The notes: a model not told the origin generated them from the sequence alone. Positions 1-5,311 are shown, counted from the first letter of the stretch. The stretch is DNA of 5,311 nucleotides from Phycisphaerales bacterium (GCA_003153655.1 PMAK01000169.1:675-5985); one strand, 5' to 3'. Translations and numbers: made by a program.

Positions 1-525
1 GTGATGGATTCGGGCGGCGCCGCCGATGAAAACGTAATCGCCAATCGTGACGAAATGATTGATCCCCGCCCCGCCCATCATGTTGACGTAATTTCCGCAG
101 TGGACGTGCCCGGCAATCATGACGTTGTTGGCGAGCACGCAGTCGCTACCGAACTGGGCGTCGTGCCCGATGTGGCTGTTGGCCATCAGCAGATTGCGGT
201 TTCCGACGCGTGTGCAGGCCTGAGATTCGGGGGTTCCGATGTGGATGGTGACGCCTTCGCGGAAAACGTTTCCCTCGCCGATTTCCAGGCGGGTTGGCTC
301 GCCGCGATATCTGCGATCTTGTGGGGGGCCGCCCATGACGGCGTTGGGATGAAACGTGTTGTTGCGCCCAATCTCCGTGCAACCACTGATCACGACATGA
401 CTGACGAGTCGGCATCCTTCGCCCAGCACGACATTCGGCCCCACCGTGCAGAACGGGCCGATTTCGACATCGGCGGCGACGCTCGCCTTAGGATCGACAC
501 AGCTATGTGGAGAAATCTTTGGCAT
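1..525 (-). CDS. lpxA: LpxA, UDP-N-acetylglucosamine O-acyltransferase (3' end cut by window edge)
   Basis: LpxA transfers a 3-hydroxyacyl group from ACP to the 3-OH of UDP-GlcNAc, the first step of lipid A synthesis, in the cytoplasm. I translated 175 residues from the ATG at 525-523; the frame is still open at base 1, so the rest of the hexapeptide helix and the C-terminal helices lie outside. Visible are left-handed beta-helix repeats of the I/V-G-x type, GEPTRLEIG (75-83), FREGVTIH (88-95), NLLMANSHIGHD (111-122) with catalytic-type His121 (E. coli His125) and His118, and AGHV with His140 (E. coli His144). E. coli Lys76 aligns with Arg72, and His160-Gln161 aligns with Asn156-His157. The chain-length position (E. 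coli Gly173) is Gly169. The gene begins 13 bp after the lpxC-fabZ stop, with only a weak GGA-type ribosome site, so it is probably co-transcribed with that gene. The family call is secure. Confidence 0.95.
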   Translation of the reverse strand, partial: MPKISPHSCVDPKASVAADVEIGPFCTVGPNVVLGEGCRLVSHVVISGCTEIGRNNTFHPNAVMGGPPQDRRYRGEPTRLEIGEGNVFREGVTIHIGTPESQACTRVGNRNLLMANSHIGHDAQFGSDCVLANNVMIAGHVHCGNYVNMMGGAGINHFVTIGDYVFIGGAARIHH

Positions 526-538
526 AGAAATCCGCGGC

Positions 539-1867
539 CTAAATGGGTTCGGCATCCACGAGCATAAATTTAATGTCCGCTTCGGCGGCCAACTTGTCGC
601 CGACGAACGCTTTGCATCTAACGTGCCCGGTTCGGCTCTTCACGCGAACGGTAACCGCTTCGAGAAGCAATTGATCGCCGGGAACCACCGGCTGGCGCAT
701 CTTCACCTTGTCCATGCTGAGCAGCACCGCGAGCTTGCCGGTGTGCTCGAGTTTTTGGCTGAGGAGGATGCCGCCCAATTGTCCCATGGCTTCAACAATC
801 AAAACGCCGGGCATGATCGGGGTGCCGGGATAGTGGCCCTGGAAGAAAATATCGTTGAACGTGACGTTCTTGATTCCGATGGCCTTCTGATCGCCGACGA
901 TTTCCAGCACCCGGTCCACTAGCAGCATCGGATAGCGATGCGGAAGAATGCGCTGAATGCGGCGAATATCAAGGGCAGCATCGCGATGGATCAGCGATTC
1001 GCGATTGAGGCCCTCTTCCTGCTGGAGCAGGCGACGGACGAGCATGTGATTCAGCTCGTGCCCGCTCTTATGGGCAACCAGGCGGCCATAAACAGGGCGG
1101 CCCAGCAAATACAAATCGCCGATCAGATCGAGGACTTTGTGGCGGGCGCATTCGTCCGCGAAGCGGAATGTGTTGTCGATCGGACCGTTTGGAGAAATCA
1201 CCAGAAGATCTTTGGGCGTTAAGTGGACACCGATGCCACGGGCCTGGAGTTCCTTGGCTTCGTGCTCGAAAACCCAGGTGCGCGCGGGGGCGATCTGCGA
1301 AGCAAATTCGGCGCGATCGGTTCCCTTAAGCGTGCAGCGGAAAATCTGGCGACCGAGGGGTTCGCCCGCTTCGAATTCGTAGAGAATTTCGAGATGATCG
1401 GTTGGTCCCGGCAATGCCGCCAGCGCCGCATCACCAATCGAAACCTGCTCCGGCTTTCGGATGATCAGGGCATTGACCGGCTTATCCTGCTCAACCACGC
1501 CGGCTTCTTCGAGCAATTCCACAAATGGCCGGCTCGATCCATCTCCGGCGGGTAATTCTCCCACTCGGCCGCCGCTGACGCGCACGACAGCGTTGTCCAC
1601 ACCCATGCCGCTCAACGCGGCCAGGCAATGCTCGACGGTTTCAACGAGAAGCGTGCCGTTCTTAAGGCACGTTCGGCGCGGGCGTTTGAGGACATTCTGG
1701 ATCGTGGCTCGAATCGGCGCGGTCTTGCCATCCTGCTCGCGGACGAAAGTGATCCCCTCGTCCGGCTCAGCCGGCGAAAGTGTAACCGTCGCCGGCTCGC
1801 CGGAAAATAATCCGCGGCCGGTGAGAGTGACCGACTTGCCAATCGTCTTTTGATGTTCCTGATCCAT
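539..1867 (-). CDS. lpxC/fabZ: Bifunctional LpxC-FabZ fusion: UDP-3-O-acyl-GlcNAc deacetylase / 3-hydroxyacyl-ACP dehydratase
   Basis: A 442-residue cytoplasmic protein with two enzymes in one chain. Residues about 7-285 are LpxC, the zinc deacetylase of the committed lipid A step: TVEH (77-80, E79 and zinc ligand H80), ARTW (195-198), HKVLD (243-247, zinc ligands H243 and D247, K244), D251 and SGH (268-270, H270) match the E. coli catalytic set. Residues about 298-442 are FabZ, which dehydrates 3-hydroxyacyl-ACP in fatty acid synthesis: LPHRYPMLLVDRV (308-320), GHYPGTPIMPGV (344-355) with catalytic H345, and E359 in IVEAMGQ. A short linker (about 286-297) joins them with no stop or frameshift. 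Odd points: the usual GLHSG/GLHTG motif reads GLFSG (Phe21 for E. coli His19), and the GGS-type loop near residue 215 is replaced (see findings). The ATG at 1867 is preferred to the TTG at 1870 on ribosome-site spacing. Such fusions are known in Bacteroidetes and some other phyla. Confidence 0.96.
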   Translation of the reverse strand: MDQEHQKTIGKSVTLTGRGLFSGEPATVTLSPAEPDEGITFVREQDGKTAPIRATIQNVLKRPRRTCLKNGTLLVETVEHCLAALSGMGVDNAVVRVSGGRVGELPAGDGSSRPFVELLEEAGVVEQDKPVNALIIRKPEQVSIGDAALAALPGPTDHLEILYEFEAGEPLGRQIFRCTLKGTDRAEFASQIAPARTWVFEHEAKELQARGIGVHLTPKDLLVISPNGPIDNTFRFADECARHKVLDLIGDLYLLGRPVYGRLVAHKSGHELNHMLVRRLLQQEEGLNRESLIHRDAALDIRRIQRILPHRYPMLLVDRVLEIVGDQKAIGIKNVTFNDIFFQGHYPGTPIMPGVLIVEAMGQLGGILLSQKLEHTGKLAVLLSMDKVKMRQPVVPGDQLLLEAVTVRVKSRTGHVRCKAFVGDKLAAEADIKFMLVDAEPI

Positions 1868-1873
1868 CAATAT

Positions 1874-1877
1874 CCTG
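1874..1877 (-). promoter_or_regulatory. Ribosome binding site of lpxC-fabZ
   Basis: The minus strand reads AGGA with 6 nt to the ATG at 1867. An in-frame TTG immediately upstream (1870-1868) would leave only 3 nt, so this site decides for the ATG start. Confidence 0.6.
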
Positions 1878-1898
1878 CATCAAAGCTGCAAAATTCAA

Positions 1899-1927
1899 GT
1901 ATACAGAATCCTGCCCAAACATGAACT
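1899..1927 (-). promoter_or_regulatory. Candidate sigma-70-type promoter for lpxC-fabZ-lpxA
   Basis: The minus strand carries TATACT at 1904-1899, five of six matches to the TATAAT consensus. Seventeen bases upstream (1927-1922) is AGTTCA, a poor -35 match. Transcription would begin near 1892, giving a leader of about 25 nt that contains the AGGA ribosome site. The -10 box and its position are the only support; the -35 is weak and the organism's promoter consensus is unknown. An internal promoter here would let lipid A genes be transcribed independently of nadD-waaA. Confidence 0.35.
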
Positions 1928-2001
1928 GTGACAGAGGCGCGCGGCACATATTTCTAGATATCGCCCGCAGATACAACCCCGAAGCGGTAGGAAAGTTGCA
2001 A

Positions 2002-2031
2002 CGAGGTATTGCCAGGCCATGCAATCGAGGT
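2002..2031. repeat. Inverted repeat bracketed by 6-bp direct repeats between the rhomboid-like gene and lpxC
   Basis: The plus strand reads cgaggt (2002-2007), attgc (2008-2012), an 8-bp spacer, gcaat (2021-2025), then cgaggt again (2026-2031). The arms attgc/gcaat can pair as a 5-bp stem. The 8-bp perfect palindrome gttgcaac (1995-2002) abuts it. It lies 21-50 bp past the stop of the rhomboid-like gene but has no T tract on the minus strand, so it is not a canonical terminator. It could be an operator, a 3' RNA hairpin, or chance. Confidence 0.3.
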
Positions 2032-2051
2032 CCTTACGGTTCAAAATTTCT

Positions 2052-2858
2052 TTACCGATGTTTATGATTGCCGATGTGGTTGATGCAATAGGCTGGGGTG
2101 CCGGCGCATAGGGGGCAATAGCGGAATTCCATTTTGCGGTCTGATTGGTCGGTTACGCCACACTCTGCGCAGACGTGCATGGGGGGTTTGGCCTCCTGGG
2201 CCTGGGCCTGCACCATTCGGCCTTTGAATCTTCGGTTGTACGTGACGATCCAATCGGCGAGGTCGGCGTGGAAGAAGAGTAGGAAGTTGATGGAGCCGGC
2301 GGCGATTTCGGCTTTGGCGGTCCAGCCGCCGTTGATGTTTGTGGTCCAGTCGCTGGTGATGAAGGCGAAGGCATAGAAGAGCCAGCCGATGAGGCCCAGC
2401 CATTTGACCTTAATGGGGAGGATGAAGAAGAGGAGGAATTCGAAATCGGGGTAGAGCCATGCGAAGGCGAGGAAGATGGATTCCATCAGATAGAAATTAG
2501 AGACGAACGCGCCGGGGATCAGGACAACCAGCACCGTCGCCAGATATCCCACGAGAAGGAAAATGTTGTATCGGAAGGCGCCCCAGCGGGCTTCGAGCGC
2601 GGTGCCGATCATGAAATAGATGTAGAGATAAAAGATCAGGAAAACCGGATGCGTTGCGGGCGGCATGCAGAGAAGCGTCAGCAGCCGCCACCACTGGCCC
2701 GCAAACAGGCCATCGTGGGTCAGCACGAGCATTGAGAGATATTCGGGTCGGACTTGCGAGATGAAGAACGTGAGGCCCTGCAACGTGATGAGATAGAGGG
2801 TGACGTTGGGGAGGGCGTAGTCGCCGAATTTTCGCTCAAGCTGGGTGAACAATTTCAT
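2052..2858 (-). CDS. Rhomboid-fold membrane protein lacking the catalytic residues, with a C-terminal zinc-ribbon-like domain
   Basis: A 268-residue multi-pass inner-membrane protein. Hydrophobic segments lie at about 19-36, 69-86, 96-118, 122-148, 152-168 and 184-197. GQWWRLLT (54-61) and GTALEARWG (85-93) resemble the loop-1 and TM2-TM3 signatures of rhomboids, and LPIKVKW (147-153) resembles the stretch that follows rhomboid TM4. However, the GxSG serine region aligns with LMES (124-127), the TM2 HxxxN region has no His/Asn, and the TM6 AHxxG region reads AEIAA (183-187), so serine protease activity is unlikely. After a charged linker (209-227) comes a cytoplasmic-looking tail with C230/C233, C248/C251, C258, H261, H265 and H267, suitable for one or two zinc ions. 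Its ATG overlaps the waaA stop as ATGA with no clear ribosome site, implying translational coupling. Its role is unknown; it may be a derlin-like membrane chaperone or adaptor. The fold call is moderately sure. Confidence 0.7.
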   Translation of the reverse strand: MKLFTQLERKFGDYALPNVTLYLITLQGLTFFISQVRPEYLSMLVLTHDGLFAGQWWRLLTLLCMPPATHPVFLIFYLYIYFMIGTALEARWGAFRYNIFLLVGYLATVLVVLIPGAFVSNFYLMESIFLAFAWLYPDFEFLLFFILPIKVKWLGLIGWLFYAFAFITSDWTTNINGGWTAKAEIAAGSINFLLFFHADLADWIVTYNRRFKGRMVQAQAQEAKPPMHVCAECGVTDQSDRKMEFRYCPLCAGTPAYCINHIGNHKHR

Positions 2859-4180
2859 TCGGGCTTCATCGTCAGGACGGAGTTGAGGGTGTCAAGGATG
2901 ATCGTTGCGTGGCGTGCGGTGGCGCCTTGCTGATTTTTGACGACTTCGCGGGCGCGGATTCCCATTTCTTTTGCGGCGGGCGAATCGGATAGCAGGGTTG
3001 CGATGGTTGATTCGAGGTCTTGGGGATTTTGTACGATTTTCATGGCGTTTGCTTGTTCGAAGCAGTTTATGGCTTCGGCGAAGTTGGCGGTGAATGGGCC
3101 GACGACGACGGGTTTGGCGAGGGCGGCGGGTTCGATCATGTCGCTGCCATGCTGGCGATGGCCGAGGTCTACGAGCGTTCGACCGACGAAGACAACGGTG
3201 GAGAGGGCGTAGAATTTTCGGAGTTCGCCGATGGTGTCGCCGAGGATGATTGGGGCGGGGGAAGTTTGCGGCGGGGGGGTGTTGGGTTGGGATCGGCGGA
3301 CGATTGTGAGGCCGCTCGTGGCGATCAGATTGGCGACTTCGTCGAAGCGTTCGGGCTTTCGGGGGACGATTACCAATCGCAAATTTGGGAAGCGTTGCAG
3401 CAGATTGCGGTAGATGGGAAGCACGATGGCTTCTTCGCCGGGGCCGGTTGAGCCGCAGACCCAGATGGGTTCTTTGCTGGGGGAGAGGCCTACGGCGGCG
3501 GCGAGTTCGGATTCGCCGCCGATCTGGTCGGCTATGATGGCGGTGTCGAATTTCATGGTGCCGGTGACGGTGACGCGATTGGCGGGGACGCCGAGTTGTG
3601 TGAATCGTCGGGCGTATTCCTGATCCTGGGCGGCGACTTTATGCAGGCGGGCGAACATAGATCCAACCAGCGGCTGGGCGAGGCGGTATTTGCGGAAGCT
3701 GCCGGGGGTGATGCGGCCGTTGACGAGAATCACCGGGATTTTTCGTTGGGTGCAGCGGCGGATGAAGTTTGGCCAGACTTCGAGTTCGAGGAGGACTACG
3801 ACGGCGGGGCGGAGGGCGGTGAGAAGGCGGTCAACCGCGGGGGTGAAATCGAGGGGGTATCGGATGAGGGTTACGTCTGATGCGGAGCCGTAGAGTTCCT
3901 GGCCTCGGGCGTAGCCGGTTTCGGTGGTGACGGAGACGATGAAGTTGAGTCCCGGGCGTTGGGAGCGGAGGAGGTTGATGAGGGAGCGGGTGGCGTTGAT
4001 TTCGCCGAGACTGACGGCGTGGATCATGATGCCGGGTTTGGAGAGATCGCGGGCGGGGACATGGCCCATGCGCTGGGAGAAGGCGCGGAGGATTTTTCGG
4101 CGGGAGGAGGGCTTTGCGAGCCAGAAGGGGGAGGTGAGGCCGACGCCGAGGCCGTAGGCTATGTCGAAATGGTTGATCAT
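2855..4180 (-). CDS. waaA: WaaA/KdtA, 3-deoxy-D-manno-octulosonic acid (Kdo) transferase
   Basis: A 441-residue GT-B glycosyltransferase (family GT30), close to the 425 residues of E. coli WaaA. It transfers Kdo from CMP-Kdo to the lipid A precursor at the cytoplasmic face of the inner membrane. A hydrophobic N-terminus (about 6-22) followed by basic residues fits the usual membrane anchor. HAVSLGE (54-60, E60) and LELEVWPN (131-138) match the acidic catalytic and acceptor motifs. VTVTGTMKFD (203-212), VPRKPERF (272-279), GDTIGEL (314-320), EPAALAKPVVVGP (350-362) and NQQGA (416-420) follow the family order to the end. The usual GGHN loop is replaced by a longer HRQHGSD segment (341-347). A proline-rich stretch (299-310) lies just before GDT. 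Its ATG overlaps the nadD stop as ATGA, with AGG 6 nt upstream. Whether it adds one or more Kdo units cannot be read from the sequence. Confidence 0.95.
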   Translation of the reverse strand: MINHFDIAYGLGVGLTSPFWLAKPSSRRKILRAFSQRMGHVPARDLSKPGIMIHAVSLGEINATRSLINLLRSQRPGLNFIVSVTTETGYARGQELYGSASDVTLIRYPLDFTPAVDRLLTALRPAVVVLLELEVWPNFIRRCTQRKIPVILVNGRITPGSFRKYRLAQPLVGSMFARLHKVAAQDQEYARRFTQLGVPANRVTVTGTMKFDTAIIADQIGGESELAAAVGLSPSKEPIWVCGSTGPGEEAIVLPIYRNLLQRFPNLRLVIVPRKPERFDEVANLIATSGLTIVRRSQPNTPPPQTSPAPIILGDTIGELRKFYALSTVVFVGRTLVDLGHRQHGSDMIEPAALAKPVVVGPFTANFAEAINCFEQANAMKIVQNPQDLESTIATLLSDSPAAKEMGIRAREVVKNQQGATARHATIILDTLNSVLTMKPE

Positions 4181-4800
4181 TTGGAGCCTGCGGCGCGAGC
4201 CGTGGAATCGTCACGGTATAGCTGATGGTCTGCGATATATCGACAGACGGGATCGGGCGTGAGGAAGTTGATGGGGAGGTTTGATGTTACACGGTTGCGG
4301 ATGTCGGTGGCGCTGATGTCGATTTGCGGAACCTCGACGACGTTGTTTTGCAGTTTTTGAAAAGCGGGTGGTAACGAGGACCACGCGAGCTTTGCGCCGG
4401 GTCTGGCCATGATGAGGAACTGGACCTCGGCGAGGAGGGCTTCGGGCTCATGCCAAGTTGGCAGCAGGTTGAGCATGTCTGATCCGATGAGCCAAATGAC
4501 GTCGGGCCAGCCATCGCGGCGGAGTTGGCGGGCGGTTTCGATGGTGTAGCTGGGACCTGGGCGGCGGAGCTCGCGGCCGTCGATTTGGAAGATAGCGGAC
4601 CCGGCAATGGCTAGTTTGCACATTTGGAGGCGATCGTCAGGGGCTGCCAGATGGGTCTGGCCCGGCTTATGCGGCGGGGAGCCAGCGGGGAATAGGATGA
4701 CTTCGGCGGCCCCTGCGGCTTCGGCTGCGGCCCTGGCGCAGAGGAGATGGCCGTGGTGGATGGGATTGAAGGTTCCGCCGAAACAGATTTTTTTCTGCAT
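4177..4800 (-). CDS. nadD: NadD, nicotinate-nucleotide adenylyltransferase
   Basis: A 207-residue cytoplasmic enzyme that adenylates nicotinate mononucleotide to deamido-NAD, shared by de novo and salvage NAD synthesis. The nucleotidyltransferase signature GGTFNPIHHGH (8-18) sits at the N-terminus as expected. SPPHKP (41-46), the substrate-binding WLIGSDML (103-110), MARPG (131-135) and ISATDIR (162-168, the ISSTxIR signature) follow in family order, and the length is normal. The ATG at 4800 is chosen because it places the signature near residue 8; an in-frame ATG at 4950 would add 50 residues with no resemblance to NadD and has no ribosome site. An AGGAA lies about 11 nt upstream of the chosen start, rather far. 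It is the first gene of a probable nadD-waaA-rhomboid operon. NadD more often sits beside rsfS/obgE, so pairing with waaA is notable. Confidence 0.94.
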   Translation of the reverse strand: MQKKICFGGTFNPIHHGHLLCARAAAEAAGAAEVILFPAGSPPHKPGQTHLAAPDDRLQMCKLAIAGSAIFQIDGRELRRPGPSYTIETARQLRRDGWPDVIWLIGSDMLNLLPTWHEPEALLAEVQFLIMARPGAKLAWSSLPPAFQKLQNNVVEVPQIDISATDIRNRVTSNLPINFLTPDPVCRYIADHQLYRDDSTARAAGSK

Positions 4801-4833
4801 CGAATGCCGCGTTCCTGGATGAATTGACAGGTG

Positions 4834-4862
4834 AGGATAGCGTTTCTGCCAAAAACTGACTA
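4834..4862 (-). promoter_or_regulatory. Weak candidate promoter for the nadD-waaA operon
   Basis: The minus strand has TAGTCA (4862-4857, four of six to TTGACA) and, after a 17-bp spacer, TATCCT (4839-4834, four of six to TATAAT). This would give a leader of about 25-30 nt before the nadD ATG. Matches of this quality are frequent by chance. Confidence 0.22.
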
Positions 4863-5017
4863 CCGCTGGCGGGTATCCGGCGCGGGTCGGGATAGGTGTC
4901 CAGTGGGGGTTAGGGCTAAAGGTAGTGAAAGGGAATATTCGCTTAGCCATGCTGGTTTAATCAGTTAGGAATCGAACAGAAGCTGGGTAAAGAGCGTAAG
5001 TATTTGTGAGACCGGAT

Positions 5018-5026
5018 TGGGATAAT
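5018..5026 (+). promoter_or_regulatory. Candidate extended -10 promoter for the right-hand gene
   Basis: The plus strand reads TGG-GATAAT, an extended -10 (TGn) followed by a five-of-six -10 box, within an AT-rich patch. No good -35 lies 16-18 bp upstream. A start near 5033 would give a leader of about 70 nt before the ATG at 5105. Confidence 0.33.
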
Positions 5027-5090
5027 AATTTAGCGGTTGTGAACGGGGTTTGCTTAGGAGTATAGGGAATAGTGCGACACAACCGCATGG

Positions 5091-5099
5091 AAAGGAAGG
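5091..5099 (+). promoter_or_regulatory. Ribosome binding site of the right-hand gene
   Basis: The purine-rich AAAGGAAGG ends 5 nt before the ATG at 5105. In-frame alternatives are ATG at 5087 and GTG at 5072 (with TAGGAG at 5055-5060, about 11 nt away); both have worse spacing. A stop in this frame at 5063-5065 bounds the choices. Confidence 0.5.
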
Positions 5100-5104
5100 C
5101 CAAG

Positions 5105-5311
5105 ATGGCCACGATGACAAAGACAATCAAGCCGGGTCGGCGTCAAGCGCCGATTCCGCGGAGCACGCGGGAGCGCGTGACCCGTTTGGTGGAAGAAAAT
5201 TACGCGTACATGGACAGCCCGACATTCCGCCGTAAACACGTGGAAGAGGAGTTGTTCACCGAGGACGCGGAGCGCGAGCTTCCGCTGACGAGTTGGTATC
5301 AGCCGACGCGC
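5105..5311 (+). CDS. Unidentified protein N-terminus, possibly a planctomycete-type sigma-70 factor (cut by window edge)
   Basis: An open frame of 69 codons from the ATG at 5105 runs without a stop to the right edge. The translation starts with a basic, flexible stretch (residues about 4-20), then a charged helix-like segment containing ERVTRLVEENYAYMDSPTF, then an acidic stretch rich in Glu and Asp (about 50-60) and ELPLTSWYQP near the edge. There is no signal peptide and no membrane segment. The helix followed by (Y/F)(M/I)DSPTF reminds me of the N-terminal region of sigma-70-family factors in Planctomycetes, where the conserved sigma region 2 follows; that region is outside the window, so this is recall, not proof. 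Codon use is ordinary for a coding frame, rich in G or C at third positions. That a gene starts here is fairly likely; its function is tentative. Confidence 0.55.
   Translation, partial: MATMTKTIKPGRRQAPIPRSTRERVTRLVEENYAYMDSPTFRRKHVEEELFTEDAERELPLTSWYQPTR

Larger units (their letters stand above)
4801..5104. other. Intergenic region between divergent nadD and the right-hand gene
   Basis: These 304 bases separate two divergently read genes. I see no RNA gene, terminator with T tract, or repeat array. It holds weak candidate promoters on both strands, listed separately, and one AT-richer patch around 4990-5035. Short imperfect palindromes occur (TTAGggCTAA at 4910-4919; taCCGCtgGCGGgta starting at 4861), but both are too small to call. 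Confidence 0.6.

Noticed and set aside
1..922. Long plus-strand open frames opposite lpxA and the fabZ domain (1-567 and 446-922)
   Set aside because: They are antisense shadows of well-supported genes, and their translations lack recognisable domains.
539..1870. TTG start at 1870 for lpxC-fabZ
   Set aside because: The adjacent ATG at 1867 has better spacing (6 nt) from AGGA; TTG would have only 3 nt.
2008..2025. Rho-independent terminator after the rhomboid-like gene
   Set aside because: The stem is only 5 bp with an 8-nt loop, and no T tract follows on the minus strand.
2052..2858. Active rhomboid protease
   Set aside because: No GxSG motif and no TM6 histidine are present at the expected places.
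3020..3451. Plus-strand open frame of 143 codons opposite waaA
   Set aside because: Its Gly/Glu-rich composition is the expected mirror of the C-rich waaA coding strand; waaA motifs are continuous through this stretch.
4177..4950. A longer NadD with 50 extra N-terminal residues from an ATG at 4950
   Set aside because: The extension has no resemblance to NadD, no ribosome site precedes 4950, and the family signature normally begins within the first ten residues, which fits the ATG at 4800.
5050..5239. Short closed frames on both strands at the right edge
   Set aside because: They overlap the better-supported open frame from 5105 and have low-complexity or arginine-rich translations without good start signals.
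1..5311. CRISPR array, insertion sequence, tRNA or attachment site
   Set aside because: I found no regularly spaced repeats, terminal inverted repeats, transposase motifs or cloverleaf-like sequence.

Overview
The window holds a lipid A/lipopolysaccharide gene neighbourhood from a Gram-negative-type bacterium of fairly high GC content. The best guess is a member of the PVC group, probably Planctomycetota and perhaps Phycisphaerae. Three things suggest this: LpxC is fused to FabZ (also common in Bacteroidetes), the motif variants in LpxC and WaaA resemble planctomycete homologues as I remember them, and the partial rightward gene looks faintly like a planctomycete sigma factor. The assignment is an inference and has not been searched.

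Layout, left to right. On the minus strand lie lpxA (cut by the left edge, 1-525), an lpxC-fabZ fusion (539-1867), a 184-bp gap with a candidate promoter and a small repeat/hairpin, a rhomboid-fold membrane protein with a C-terminal zinc-ribbon-like tail (2052-2858), waaA/kdtA (2855-4180) and nadD (4177-4800). A 304-bp gap (4801-5104) follows, holding candidate divergent promoters. A plus-strand gene starts at about 5105 and runs off the right edge.

Transcription of the minus-strand block runs nadD -> waaA -> rhomboid-like gene -> (gap) -> lpxC-fabZ -> lpxA. The first three genes are joined by two ATGA stop/start overlaps, so they are very probably one translationally coupled operon. No convincing terminator separates them from lpxC-fabZ-lpxA, so read-through is possible.

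Function. LpxA acylates UDP-GlcNAc, LpxC deacetylates the product (the committed step of lipid A synthesis), FabZ draws the same 3-hydroxyacyl-ACP pool towards fatty acids, and WaaA adds Kdo to lipid A. NadD makes nicotinate adenine dinucleotide for NAD synthesis. The rhomboid-like protein is the least explained gene: it keeps the WR motif and the fold-like hydrophobic pattern, but every catalytic position I could align is substituted, so it looks like a pseudoprotease in an envelope-biogenesis operon.

I see no mobile element, CRISPR array, tRNA or rRNA.
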